Shown: positions 1 through 8,917, counted from the first letter of the stretch. The stretch is DNA of 64,000 nucleotides from Kitasatospora phosalacinea (GCF_000717185.1 NZ_JNYE01000031.1:1-64000), one strand, 5' to 3'. The notes: a model not told the origin generated them from the letters alone. A program made the numbers and translations.

Positions 1-87
1 TCCAGCTCTTCGGTCGTCACAACCCGAATGCTGGACACCCTCCCTGCATGCCCGGAGCAGAACCAGCAAAGCCAGCAGACTTCGGAA

Positions 88-705
88 CTACTCGTCTAGG
101 AGAGGGCCGAAGAACTTATCGACTTTGAGGACCCCTGCTTTGCATGACGGGCAGGTCTCCAGGGGCTCACCTTGCCTCTTTGGCGGGCACGTGTCGCATC
201 GGTAATATCCGAAGCGGCCCTGGTTGGCATGAGGAAGACCACGTCTCCGGCGGCTGGCGACCGTCTCCTTCCATGTTTCGGACTGCTGGTCGCTGAACAG
301 CTCCGCGATATTCAGCATCTGTCGGATCGCGAATCGGCCGATTACTGTCCGCCCGTCGAAATCCTCCTTCGCCGCCCGGACCTCAATTCCAAGCTCGGTA
401 AGCCGGTCGAGATTCTTGAGCGACTCCAGCGTGTTTCGCCCAAACCGCGACCAGACCCACAGGATCAGTACATCGAACTCATGCCGCTCGGCCATCGCGA
501 TGATTTCCGCAATCTGCCTGTCGCCGAAATTCCGACCGGACTTTCCAAGGTCCACCAGGGGCTCCTCCAGGAGGTCCATCCCCTCGCGGTTCGCCAGTCC
601 CCGGCACTGATGTTCTTGAAGCTCAGGGCTGATCATTTCCGTTCGGGCGATGCTCACTCGAATGTAGATCAGCGCGCGTCGGCGAGTACGAAGATTTGCG
701 CTCAT
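88..705 (-). pseudogene. Large serine recombinase, truncated
   Basis: N-terminal resolvase domain of a serine site-specific recombinase. The catalytic-serine motif YIRVS is near residue 14, and the SRFGRN segment and a helix-E-like region follow. After residue 150 comes the start of the recombinase domain and a zinc-ribbon pattern (CDTC and CPSC near residues 167-187). The protein stops at 205 residues, just where relatives (usually 450-650 residues) continue into the rest of the recombinase domain, so DNA-binding function is probably lost. The start ATG overlaps the stop of the upstream remnant (ATGA, 702-705). Base composition is lower in GC than the neighbours. Sequence 1-87 beyond the stop, read in another frame, gives a Cys-rich peptide but no clear recombinase continuation. 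Confidence 0.8.
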
Positions 706-905
706 GAAGATTCTTTACTTTTGGCCTTCCCGTCTGGCAGGGAAGATCGCTGGGCAATAATTGCTGCAAGGGCATTCCAGAATTCATCCCAGGCTGCCTC
801 TTTTCTCTCATCTCCGGTGGTCGTGATTTCCAGGGTGAATATTCCCTTCTGTGCGTATTGCCGTTGGATTGGTACCGCTGCTCGAGGAAAGCTCAAATTT
901 TCCGC
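702..905 (-). pseudogene. 3' remnant of unknown gene upstream of the recombinase
   Basis: The last ~55-65 residues read like a real C-terminus (…YAQKGIFTLE, DERKEAAWDEFWNALA, KSKESS end). They couple to the recombinase by an ATGA overlap. No credible start exists: further upstream the same frame is antisense to the decayed nuclease-like copy at 920-1117. The gene was therefore probably cut by a recombination event near 905. Family not recognised. The left boundary given here is approximate. Confidence 0.4.
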
Positions 906-919
906 CGGAGCAGCGACTC

Positions 920-1117
920 GGTGATGGAGTTGGGAAACGTGGCCGTTCTGCTGGAGCAGGGCCTCCAGGCGTACGTCGAGCGGAAGGGGCATACCCTGCT
1001 GGGCGTCCGCCTCCTTGGCACGAAGGTGCGGACCGTGACCACCAGGACGCCTTCGAGGCGCTGGCGGCATGCCGGTTCGGCCCGGAGGCGGGCTCCAGGG
1101 TCGACTGGAGCCAGCTC
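920..1117 (+). pseudogene. Decayed partial copy of the 5749-6642 nuclease-like gene
   Basis: On the plus strand one frame reads LLEQGLQAYVERKG..LLGVRLLGTKVRT. This matches PLERDLQAYVERNM..LLGVRFLDTEVRT near the N-terminus of the intact gene at 5749. Then, in another frame, DHQDAFEAL and RVDWSQ match DHHDAFEAL and EVDWSS. Roughly 40 codons, including the PD-(D/E)XK-like active-site region, are deleted between the two blocks and the frame is lost. The copy abuts the end of the VWA gene (stop at 1119). It is read as a fossil of a duplication or recombination at the edge of the element. Confidence 0.75.
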
Positions 1118-1118
1118 G

Positions 1119-2921
1119 TTAATGTGTTCTGCGGATGGCGTCGGTGGCGGCGTGGGCGATGGCGGCGGGGGCGCTGGAGGGCCGGGGTAGGTGGAGCAGG
1201 GTGGTTCCCGGGAGGTGGCGGGATCCGGCGGTGAGGGTGAGTTGGAGTACGGCGCAGCCGGTGGCGGTGAGGCGTTTGATGCGGGTGACGGCGCTGGCGG
1301 TTTCGTCGGGTTCGTAGTGGGCGTCGGTGACGATCACGAGGAGGCGGCCGGTGCCGGGTCTGCTGAGGTCGAGGCCGTGGTCGAGTGCGTCGATGGCGGC
1401 GTGGAGGTTGTGGGCGCCGCCGTTGGCGTCGAACGTCGTCACGCGCTCCGGTGCCCGGTGGGTGGGCCGGGTCAGCGCGGTCAGGTACTGGTCGTAGGCG
1501 ATGGTGGCGGTGCGGGAGTCGGGGTCGGTCAGGGCTGCTGCGCGGGCCACGATCCAGGCAGCGGAAGCGACGGGCGCGCAGGCGGCACGCATGGAGCCGG
1601 AGACGTCGACCGCGATCCCCACCCGCAGCGGCGGGGTGGGGGAGTGGCGGCGGCGGGTGTGGGTGAACGGCTCCGCGGTGGGCACCGCGCCGACGGCGCG
1701 TTGGGCGTCGCGGGCGAGGGCCGCGCGCATGTTGAGGCGGCCGGGCGGGGTGGGGCTGGTGGTCCGTTCCTCGGTTCGCTCGCGGTAGGCCGCGGCTCGC
1801 AGTGCGCGGCTCAGGCGGGCGGCGGCGCTCTGCTCGGCGGAGGTGGGCCTGCGGGTGCCGGTGACCGGGTTGCTGTTCGGCCTCGGTGTGCCGTGAGGGC
1901 TGACGGTGGTGCCGCTGGGGGTGAAGACCGACTTCGCGACGGCGGCGGCCCGGCGTCGCTGGTCGGCTTGCTGGGTGCGCTCCTTGGTCTGGGCGTCGGA
2001 CCGCTTGGCCATGGCGTTGTTCGCGGCGGCCTGCGCCGCGAGGTCGGCGGCGTCGTTGGCGTCCATGCGGTCCATGACGGCCCCCACGGCGCCGGAGAGC
2101 AGGTCGGCGAGGTGCTCCGGGACGGGCCGGGTGGGAGCGGCCGTGTCCAGGGCGTCGCACCAGTCCTGGGCGTGCGCGAGCATGGCGGCGGCGTCGTGGT
2201 CGGCGCACCGGTGGGCCGCGGTCCAGATGCCGGTGAGGGCGGCCAGCAGGTCGTCGCCCAGGACCTTCTTGCACAGGTTGGCGACGGCCCGGGTCTCGCC
2301 GGCGTCCAGGATGCCGGCGTCCCGGCGGCCGAGGACGAGGGCCGCCACGCTGGCGGCGTGCTCGAAGCCCTGGAGGGTGGGGGTGGCGATGTCGGGCATG
2401 ACCAGGGTCCGGGCGCTGGTGCGCAGGTACGTGCGGTCGGTGGGCCGCCTGGTCAGGTGGGCGCCTTCGGCGCGGCTCTCCTCCAGCAGGAGCGCGGCTT
2501 CGACGACACGGGGATCTTCCGTGTCGGCTTGCTCCATCCATCGGGTGTGGGCGGCGTGGGCGGCCTCGTGGACGAGAACGCCCCAGGCGGCGGGGTAGCG
2601 GTCTTCGTCGCCGATGATCCGCGGGTTGACCTCGTGGGGTTGGAGGGGGTCGAACAGGGCGGAGTCGAACTCGATCTCCCCCAGCCTGGGGGAGAATGCG
2701 GCCGGTGCGCCGCTGCGGGTGCCGGGGCGGCAGGTGACGAGCAGGTCCTGACGGCCGGACAGGGCGATCAGCCGGTCGCCGAGTTCGGCGCCCACCCGCA
2801 GCCACGCGGCCGGGGAGGCGGAGGGCCGTTGGGGCGGGGCGCCGTCGTCGTCCCAGCGTGCGAGGTCGGCTTCGTCGTCGGGCGTGGTGGTGGAGGGCTG
2901 GATGTGGTGGTGGCTGCTCAC
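1119..2921 (-). CDS. VWA-domain protein with HExxH-like motif, partner of MoxR-type ATPase
   Basis: 600 residues. The N-terminal half contains HEAAHAAHT near residue 118, a HExxH-type putative metal site. The C-terminal third is a von Willebrand A domain with the MIDAS start DVSGSM near residue 440 and a later LLVIVTDAH strand. Proteins of this layout work with MoxR/CobS-type AAA+ ATPases as chaperone or metal-insertion pairs; the exact client is unknown. The GTG start overlaps the stop of the upstream ATPase gene (GTGA at 2918-2921), so the two are translationally coupled. The middle region (about 280-400) is Ala/Arg-rich and probably flexible. Confidence 0.75.
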   Translation of the reverse strand: MSSHHHIQPSTTTPDDEADLARWDDDGAPPQRPSASPAAWLRVGAELGDRLIALSGRQDLLVTCRPGTRSGAPAAFSPRLGEIEFDSALFDPLQPHEVNPRIIGDEDRYPAAWGVLVHEAAHAAHTRWMEQADTEDPRVVEAALLLEESRAEGAHLTRRPTDRTYLRTSARTLVMPDIATPTLQGFEHAASVAALVLGRRDAGILDAGETRAVANLCKKVLGDDLLAALTGIWTAAHRCADHDAAAMLAHAQDWCDALDTAAPTRPVPEHLADLLSGAVGAVMDRMDANDAADLAAQAAANNAMAKRSDAQTKERTQQADQRRRAAAVAKSVFTPSGTTVSPHGTPRPNSNPVTGTRRPTSAEQSAAARLSRALRAAAYRERTEERTTSPTPPGRLNMRAALARDAQRAVGAVPTAEPFTHTRRRHSPTPPLRVGIAVDVSGSMRAACAPVASAAWIVARAAALTDPDSRTATIAYDQYLTALTRPTHRAPERVTTFDANGGAHNLHAAIDALDHGLDLSRPGTGRLLVIVTDAHYEPDETASAVTRIKRLTATGCAVLQLTLTAGSRHLPGTTLLHLPRPSSAPAAIAHAATDAIRRTH

Positions 2922-4150
2922 CGCTGGCGGCTCCGCGGGGCGGGGCCGGTGCTGCCCGGGGGCTGCTGAGCGGCCAAGGCGGTGGCGGAGAGCTGCTGGC
3001 CGAGGGTGAGGGGGGCGACCTGCTTGATGCCGGTGGCCTTGGTGACGGCGGCGGCGACGGCGTCGCGGTCCTCGACGGGGGCGATGCCGACCAGGTTCGC
3101 GAGCGCGGCCTTGGTGCCGAGGACCGCCTCCGTCCTCTGGTAGCTGATCAGCTCCCGCAGCTGGGGTGCCCAGCCGAGTTCGCCGAGTTCGACCTGGCGG
3201 GCCAGACTCCGGGCGGCCCGCACCACCCGGGCGTCGATCCGCAGGGCCAGCGCGAGGTCGTAGTCCGTCGAGACCTGGACCTGCACGGCGAACCGGGACG
3301 CCAGCGCGTCCGTCAGGACCGCACCGTGCACGCCGGGGTTGTGGCCGGCCAGCACGAAGAAACCGGGCTGGGCCTGGATGGTCTCGCCCCGGTGGGCCTT
3401 GACCTGGATCTGGCGGCGCCCGTCCATCGCCGGGTACAACGCGGCCAACACTTTGGGTGAGATCAGGGAGGCGTCATCGATCAGCAGGGCACGGCCCTCG
3501 TTCATCGCGGTGACCAGCGGACCGTACTGGAAGACGTAGCCTCCGCCGTCGGCCTGCGTGTACTCACCGATCAAGTCGCCGACCGTGGTGTCGCCGTCGC
3601 CGGCGACGGTGATCAGGTCGGGGAACGCAGCCTCCACCAAGGACGTCTTGCCGGTGCCCGGGGGGCCGTAGAGCAGCACCGGCACGTCGGCGGCGCGCAG
3701 GCGGGCCAGTACCTCGACGTCGGGCAGGTCGGCCAGCTCCCGGGGGTGGTAGAGCTGGCCGCCCGCGCGGCGGATCGGGCCGCTCGGTTTGGGCGGAGCG
3801 GGAGCGGGCGGCTTGGGTGAGGGCGGTGCGGGAGTGCTCGTGCGGGCCTTGGCCGCCTTGGCCCGGGGGGAGTGGGTTCCCGGCGGACTGATCACCGGGG
3901 TCTGCCCGGCCGCAGCGGTGAGTGCGTTCGCGCGGAACTGCTTCCCGGCGCCGACCTGGTCGGCCTCGCCGCGCAGCACTAGGGTCTCGGCTGCTTGCAC
4001 GACGGCACCGCTGGAGTGGCCCAGCGCCCTGCATATCTGCCCGGTGGTGAGTGCCTCCGTCGGCCGGTCGGCCAGGAGCCGGGCGATCTTGGCTCGTAGT
4101 GCACCGGGCGGGGTGCGTGGTTGAGCGGGGGGCGGTGCGGGGGTGGTCAA
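2918..4150 (-). CDS. MoxR/CobS-type AAA+ ATPase with N-terminal winged helix
   Basis: 410 residues, TTG start. Residues 15-70 look like a winged-helix domain (ALTTGQICRALGHSS). A Pro/Ala linker follows, then an AAA+ module with Walker A GPPGTGKTS near residue 160, Walker B ALLIDDAS near 220, and a sensor-like LAGHNPGVHG segment. It is expected to remodel a target together with the VWA protein encoded immediately downstream. The helix domain suggests DNA or partner recruitment. A start 14 codons later is possible but the present one follows an AAGGA-like ribosome site. Confidence 0.8.
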   Translation of the reverse strand: MTTPAPPPAQPRTPPGALRAKIARLLADRPTEALTTGQICRALGHSSGAVVQAAETLVLRGEADQVGAGKQFRANALTAAAGQTPVISPPGTHSPRAKAAKARTSTPAPPSPKPPAPAPPKPSGPIRRAGGQLYHPRELADLPDVEVLARLRAADVPVLLYGPPGTGKTSLVEAAFPDLITVAGDGDTTVGDLIGEYTQADGGGYVFQYGPLVTAMNEGRALLIDDASLISPKVLAALYPAMDGRRQIQVKAHRGETIQAQPGFFVLAGHNPGVHGAVLTDALASRFAVQVQVSTDYDLALALRIDARVVRAARSLARQVELGELGWAPQLRELISYQRTEAVLGTKAALANLVGIAPVEDRDAVAAAVTKATGIKQVAPLTLGQQLSATALAAQQPPGSTGPAPRSRQR

Positions 4151-4192
4151 AGCGAGAATCCTTCAACGGGTGGGCAGGCGGGCGGAGTTCGA

Positions 4193-5146
4193 TCAGGCAG
4201 GCCGGGGTCGGGAGCGGCTGGCCGCGGTGCGGTTGGACGTGCTGGACAGGAGGTCGGGGCGGGGCGGCTGGAGAGGTGTGGCCGCTGTTTCTGGGCGGCG
4301 GAGTGGGGAGCGCGGGTGCGGGTCCTCTGCCCGGGCCGCCGCCGTGCGGGCGATTCGGTCGCCGTCGAGGTTGGGGCCAGCCCGCGGCGTTGCGGGAGGC
4401 GGTTCGCGGTGCTCCTCGAAACGCTGCCCGGCCTGCTCCCACCAGGACTTCGCAGGCTCGTCGTCCTCGCCCACCGCCCGGCCCTGGAAGCGGTGACCGA
4501 CCACGCTGTTGGTGAGCGGCGCGAGGGCGTGGGGAACCGCGGCGGTGATCAGGTCGATGTGTGCGCGCTCGCCGAGGACGATCACGTCCGCGTCGTCCAG
4601 GGCAAGCCGTCGCGCCTGGTCGCGGATGGTGCTGGCGCTCACCGACCTCTCGTCGCCCAGCCGGACGTCGTAGTACAGGAGCATGCGGTTCGGCTCCACG
4701 AACCCGTGCAGGTCGCTGACGATGTAGATCAGGCCCCGCTCGGCGGTCAGCGCGTCGGCGGCCGCGTGCAGAAGGCGGTGGTAGCGGCCGCAGTAGAGCT
4801 CGCCCGCGGGCAGCGCGTTGCGTCGACCGGCCTCGTTGGTCCCGGGGTCGACCTTCTCTGTGCTGTCCGAGATCACCACGATCCTGCGGCGTGGGGTGTC
4901 CACCCCGTGCTGTTGGGCGTACGCCCGCCCGGCGGCTGTGAGGTGGATGTCCGGTGGGCCGAACAGCTCCTCGTACCGGTAGGTGCGGCCCCCCGCGGTG
5001 AAGGGACGCATGTAGGCGAGTCCTTCACGCAGCAGGATTTGGTAGGTGCGGGCGTTGAAGCGGTTGGGGACTTGGTGGTTGGGGTCGCCAGCTGCCGCGA
5101 TGACGGCTTCGTGGGGCTTGGCGGCGAGCTTGGACGGGATCGGCAA
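4193..5146 (-). CDS. DUF6884-domain protein, copy 1
   Basis: 317 residues from a TTG at 5146 preceded by GGAGAA. The open frame continues upstream to 5509 but that part is antisense-like and overlaps the chimera gene. The core (residues ~115-255) has the pattern RRIVVISDS, LPAGELYCGRYHR, IYIVSDLHGFV, ADVIVLGERAH. The protein at 54058-55374 shares this order (VVVACGSRK, VPAGDLYTGSYHR, VYILSAQAGLV, ADVIFLGGGKYA). This is the DUF6884 family, which has a Rossmann-like nucleotide-handling look but no proven activity. The C-terminus is Arg/Pro-rich. Copy 1 has lost the conserved C-G-S-R-K triad seen in copy 2 (here SDSTEK). Confidence 0.65.
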   Translation of the reverse strand: MPIPSKLAAKPHEAVIAAAGDPNHQVPNRFNARTYQILLREGLAYMRPFTAGGRTYRYEELFGPPDIHLTAAGRAYAQQHGVDTPRRRIVVISDSTEKVDPGTNEAGRRNALPAGELYCGRYHRLLHAAADALTAERGLIYIVSDLHGFVEPNRMLLYYDVRLGDERSVSASTIRDQARRLALDDADVIVLGERAHIDLITAAVPHALAPLTNSVVGHRFQGRAVGEDDEPAKSWWEQAGQRFEEHREPPPATPRAGPNLDGDRIARTAAARAEDPHPRSPLRRPETAATPLQPPRPDLLSSTSNRTAASRSRPRPA

Positions 5147-5184
5147 ACGGCTTCTCCAGACGGGTTGGCAGGTAGGGGACGGGG

Positions 5185-5520
5185 TTAGGCGTGGCGTCGG
5201 ATGGGGTGGACCGTCGCCATCCAGTCGGAGGTGCCGTGCGGCGGTCCGGGGAGGGGAGGCCGGGGCTGCTGCGTGCCCATGTCGCGCCGGACGCGGGACT
5301 CCATCTTGGCGGCGAGTTCGCGCTGGCGGCGCTCGGTCGAGTGCTGGTGGACCATCGCGGCGCGCACCGAGGAGTGGCCCATGCGGACCATGAGGTCCTT
5401 CAGGCTGGCGCCCATCTTGACGAAGGCGATCCGCCCTTCGGCGATCAGGCGGCGGACGAACCGTTCGCCGGTACCGAGGCGTTCGGCGGCATGGGCGACG
5501 GTGAGGCACTGCTCGGGCAT
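5185..5520 (-). pseudogene. Excisionase-integrase deletion chimera
   Basis: 111 residues. Residues 1-37 are an excisionase-type helix-turn-helix (LTVAHAAERLGTGERF, then RRLIAEGRIAFVK). From residue 38 it switches to the C-terminal end of a tyrosine integrase: ASLKDLMVRMGHSSVRAA, followed by a tail like that of Streptomyces AICE integrases. The catalytic tyrosine expected in the A-M-I-Y-Q-H context is histidine here (AAMVHQH). xis and int are normally adjacent in this order, so a deletion fusing the start of xis to the end of int explains the protein. It cannot recombine DNA but could still bind it. ATG start with GAAAGG upstream. Confidence 0.7.
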
Positions 5521-5748
5521 GGGGAGGTGGCGCCTTTCTACGGGACGCCTGGGGAGGGCGTCATGGGTGGGGGTCGCCCGGCAGCGCGAGGTCGAAAGAG
5601 TCCGGCCCGGTGGCAGGGCGGTTCTCTATTTCCTCCGGGACGAAGTGAGACATCGGCAACACTGCCTGGTATATGACGATTTGGGCATGTAGGTTGGCCG
5701 GTCCATCCGCCGGAGCGGCCCGGTGGGAGAGGGACGAGGGGGACCGAC

Positions 5749-6642
5749 ATGGTGCTGCGGGTGTTCCGCCGGGACGGCGACGCGGCGACGGAGCTGGCCG
5801 GTGCGGCCGTCCCGCTGGAGCGGGACCTCCAGGCGTACGTCGAGAGGAACATGACGACGCTGCTGGGCGTCCGCTTCCTCGACACGGAGGTCCGCACCGG
5901 TCCGCTGCACGGCGGCCGGATCGACTCGCTCGGCCTGGACGAGGACGGCAGCCCCGTGATCGTGGAGTACAAGCGGACCCGGGATCAGAACGTGATCAAC
6001 CAGGCGCTGTTCTACCTGGCGTGGCTGCGCGACCACCACGACGCCTTCGAGGCGCTGGTGGTGCGCCGCCTCGGCCAGGAGGCGCTCGCCGAGGTCGACT
6101 GGAGCAGCCCGCGGATCATCTGCATCGCCGCCGACTACTCCCGCTACGACGTGCACGCGATCGGGGAGATGAACCGGCGCATCGACCTGGTCCGCTACCG
6201 CGCCTTCGGCGAGGACCTGCTGGCACTGGAGCTGGTGGCCTCGGTCGCCGGGAGCGCGGCCGGCAGCGGCAGCGGCGCCCTGGTCGTGGCGCGGCCCACG
6301 GCCGAGCAGCGCCTTGCCGGTGCCGCGCAGGCTGTGCGGGCGCTGTACGACGACCTCGACGGCCGGCTGCTGGACTTCGGCGACGTGCACAGCGTCCAGC
6401 TCAAGCAGTACGTCGCGTACCGCCGGGGCCCCAACTTCGCGTCGGTGAAGGTCCAGGCGCAGGGGCTGCTGGTCTACCTGCGCCTGGACCCGGCCGCCGT
6501 CGACCTGGAGGAGGGCTTCACCCGCGACGTGCGCGGCATCGGCCACCACGGCACCGGCGACTTGGAGGTGCGCATCACCTCGCCCGAAGTTCTGGAGCGG
6601 GCGGCGCCGCTGCTGCGGGCGGCCTACGAGGCGGTGGCGTAA
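5749..6642 (+). CDS. DUF5655 protein with NucS-like PD-(D/E)XK nuclease-like N-terminus
   Basis: 297 residues. The N-terminal half carries RIDSLGLDEDGSPVIVEYKR near residues 60-80, a D…E-x-K arrangement typical of NucS-like restriction-endonuclease folds. The C-terminal half (from ~185) reads LYDDLDGR…FGDVHSVQLKQYVAYRR, the DUF5655 signature. A DNA-acting or nucleic-acid-recognition role is inferred. ATG start with GAGGGGGA just upstream. It stands alone on the plus strand among minus-strand genes. A decayed internal-deletion copy lies at 920-1117. Confidence 0.7.
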   Translation: MVLRVFRRDGDAATELAGAAVPLERDLQAYVERNMTTLLGVRFLDTEVRTGPLHGGRIDSLGLDEDGSPVIVEYKRTRDQNVINQALFYLAWLRDHHDAFEALVVRRLGQEALAEVDWSSPRIICIAADYSRYDVHAIGEMNRRIDLVRYRAFGEDLLALELVASVAGSAAGSGSGALVVARPTAEQRLAGAAQAVRALYDDLDGRLLDFGDVHSVQLKQYVAYRRGPNFASVKVQAQGLLVYLRLDPAAVDLEEGFTRDVRGIGHHGTGDLEVRITSPEVLERAAPLLRAAYEAVA

Positions 6643-6655
6643 CCGGCTCGCGCCG

Positions 6656-6689
6656 CGGCCTGCCCGACGTGGCGGCCGCGAGCAGGCCG
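6656..6689. terminator. Possible bidirectional hairpin between convergent genes
   Basis: 8-bp arms CGGCCTGC (6656-6663) and GCAGGCCG (6682-6689) lie in the 61-bp gap between the convergent genes ending at 6642 and 6704. There is no T-run, as is common in high-GC actinobacteria. Weak support. Confidence 0.3.
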
Positions 6690-6703
6690 GTGAGCGGCGG
6701 GGT

Positions 6704-7266
6704 TCACCTGCTGTCCGCCGGCCTTCGGGCTGTCCGCGTTGCCGACGCCGGCAGGCGGTTCGGTGCCCGGGGCGTGGTGGAGGTGCTTGCGGGCGGCGCT
6801 CCGGCCGGAGCCGCCGAGCTGTTGGCCGCCGAGACCGTTGTGGCCGTCCGGGCTGCTTCGGTGCGTGCGGCGGTCGGCGCGGCGTGGTGCCGCGGGGGTG
6901 GTCCGGCGGGCGGTTCGGTGAAGACCGACAGGTAGCGGGCGACGGCCTCGCGCAGGGGGCCGGGGGCGAGCTCTTGCTGCTGGCGCATCCGGTGGAGGTC
7001 GCCGAGGATCTGGACGTAGTAGCGGCGGGGGACGGTGCGGTGTTCGTCGAAGCTGAACAGGTTGCGGGCCAGTTCGGCCCGGTGCTCAGTATGACGGCCC
7101 TGACGAGGATCCCGTTGTACGTGTCGTTGCGCATGCCGGCATGGGCGAGTTCGACGGTGACCAGGACGCCTCCTCGGCGGGCGATGTGCTGCTGGCCGAC
7201 TGTGGTGCCGTCGGGCAGCGGGGCGAGGCAGGCCAGGACGGAGGCGTGGGTGGGGGCGGGGTTCAG
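6704..7266 (-). pseudogene. Frameshifted small protein of unknown family
   Basis: A CTG at 7266 behind GAGGA opens a coding-looking frame (NPAPTHASVLACLAPLP … GMRNDTYNGILVRAV). Near 7090 good coding sequence switches to another frame (HRAELARNLFSFDEHRTV … RRYYVQILGDLHRMRQQQ … REAVARYLSVF), which ends at 6704. One indel would restore a protein of about 185 residues with a disordered Pro/Ala/Arg tail. Either a sequencing error or a real pseudogene; it directly follows the DUF317 gene and belongs to its operon. Family not recognised. Confidence 0.5.
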
Positions 7267-7309
7267 TGTGTCCTCGGGTTCGGGGTCGGGCCGCGGGGGC
7301 GAGGCGGGG

Positions 7310-8881
7310 TCAGCGGCGGCGGGGTGGTGTCGGCGGAGTGCCGCTCTGGTCGGGGCGGTCGCCTGACGGGCAGGGCAGTTGACGGGAGCTCGGCGGCGCG
7401 GGGTCGGTTGCGCGGGCCTGGGCCGCTTCGGCGGTGCGGGAGAAGATCGGCTGAGGCCGCAGCGGGACGGCCGGGAGGGCGGCGGCCTGGTGGGCGGCCG
7501 CGAGGACGAGTTCGGTGGGGGTCCGGGAGCCGAACACCGCCTCCCACCGCTCCGGCTGGTCGTTGGCGATCCGCCCGGTCAGCTTCCACTGCCGCGGTAG
7601 CGCCGGGAGGCCGACCGGGGCGGGGGTGCTCGGCGGGAACGCGAAGAGCACGGCGCTGTTGGTGGGGGCGCAGCTCACCCGCCCGGGTTCGTGGAAGCTG
7701 TGGTCGTGGGCCGTCCACCCGGCCAGCCGCAGCCGGGTGTGGGCGAGGCGGGCGTCGAAGGAGCCTTCGACGGGGTGCGTCCTGTGGACGCGGGGGGTGG
7801 TGAAGTTCGGCTCCGGGTTGTGGAGCCAGTCGGCGTACAGCGCCGTGGCGTCCTGGTGGGCGACGGTCGCGGCGAGGCGGGCGGTGAATGCGGCGACGAC
7901 GGCGACGGGCGTGCCGGGTCCGAACTCGGCCTCCCAACCGTCTCCCTCGTCGCCCAACGCCCGCACGATCCACGGGGCGTAGGCGTGCTCCTGGCCGGGG
8001 CGGGGTTCGGGCAGGTGCAGGACGGTGATCCGCCCGCAGGGGCTGCGCAGCGACAGGTCGCCGACCTCGTCTTCCCCGACTCTCCACGCCCTGGACGCCA
8101 GGGGCGCCAGGGCGTCGGAGGGCCGTGCCTCGGCGGCTGGAAGGGGAGCGGGGGCTCGGCCGGCGTGGGCGACGGCCTCGCGGTGCGGTACCGGGATGTC
8201 CTGGGGGAGGCGGTGGACGGCGGCCGGGTCGAGGACGGCGCCCATCACGGCGGCGGCGACGGTGTCGGGCACCCGGTTGGACAGGCCGACGCTGAACCCG
8301 CACACCGGGGCATCGTCCTCGCCGACCCCGTACTGCGGGAAGTCGTCCTCGTTGCCCTGGTGGCCGGCCGTGATGGTCAGCACCGCTACGTCCGGGGCCG
8401 ACCACGACGAGGGCTCGTGCCAGAGCGCGACGCCGAGCGGCCCGTGCTCGGGCGACGCCAGCCCTGCCGCGCCCAGGTCTTCCCAGCCCGCCGCGTGCAG
8501 AGCGCTGAACAGCGGGGGAACCGGGTAGTAGCCGTGCAGGGCCCACGGCCCGTCCTTGGCGAGGGCCTCGTCGAGGTGCACGGCGACGGCCGCCACGATC
8601 TCCACGGGGGTTACGGCGGTGAAGGCGATCGTCCACAGCGGTGGGTGGCCAGCCTGCTCGGCGGCGCGCAGCTGCCAGCCGGTGGTGCGGTCGTCGGCGG
8701 CGAGGGTGGCGAGTTGCAGGCGTCGGCACCCGGAGGCGAGCAGGACGCCCTGCCCGGGGGCGGCGCTCCAGCCGCGTTCGGTCAGCACCGGCCAGAGCGC
8801 CTCCGGCTCGCCGGGGCCGGCCAGCCGACGCGGCGCCACCGGGATCCGGCCGTCGGCTGCGAGGGGGGTGGTGATGGTCAA
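7310..8881 (-). CDS. DUF317 protein, multi-repeat
   Basis: 523 residues from a TTG preceded by GAGGAG. Contains repeated DUF317-like units: a W-x-x-x-F/E-F-G-x-x-T-P-x-E/A-x-V core such as WEAEFGPGTPVAVVAAF (~305) and WEAVFGSRTPTELVLAA (~430), with S-P-C-G-R-I-T near 275 (the usual sheet start, SPCGR). DUF317 proteins are abundant in streptomycetes; no activity is established. The C-terminus is a Pro/Ser/Arg-rich tail ending RRR, after a short PIFSRTAEA segment. Confidence 0.75.
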   Translation of the reverse strand: MTITTPLAADGRIPVAPRRLAGPGEPEALWPVLTERGWSAAPGQGVLLASGCRRLQLATLAADDRTTGWQLRAAEQAGHPPLWTIAFTAVTPVEIVAAVAVHLDEALAKDGPWALHGYYPVPPLFSALHAAGWEDLGAAGLASPEHGPLGVALWHEPSSWSAPDVAVLTITAGHQGNEDDFPQYGVGEDDAPVCGFSVGLSNRVPDTVAAAVMGAVLDPAAVHRLPQDIPVPHREAVAHAGRAPAPLPAAEARPSDALAPLASRAWRVGEDEVGDLSLRSPCGRITVLHLPEPRPGQEHAYAPWIVRALGDEGDGWEAEFGPGTPVAVVAAFTARLAATVAHQDATALYADWLHNPEPNFTTPRVHRTHPVEGSFDARLAHTRLRLAGWTAHDHSFHEPGRVSCAPTNSAVLFAFPPSTPAPVGLPALPRQWKLTGRIANDQPERWEAVFGSRTPTELVLAAAHQAAALPAVPLRPQPIFSRTAEAAQARATDPAPPSSRQLPCPSGDRPDQSGTPPTPPRRR

Positions 8882-8917
8882 CTCCTCTTCATGGGGCGGG
8901 CGGTGGCGGTGGCGGGG

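Noticed and set aside
1191-2969. 592-codon open frame on the plus strand
   Set aside because: Antisense shadow of the VWA gene; low-complexity Gly/Val composition.
4193-5509. Longer version of the DUF6884 protein (438 residues)
   Set aside because: The extra N-terminus overlaps the excisionase-integrase chimera out of frame and is Arg/Pro-rich; a TTG with a ribosome site at 5146 fits better.
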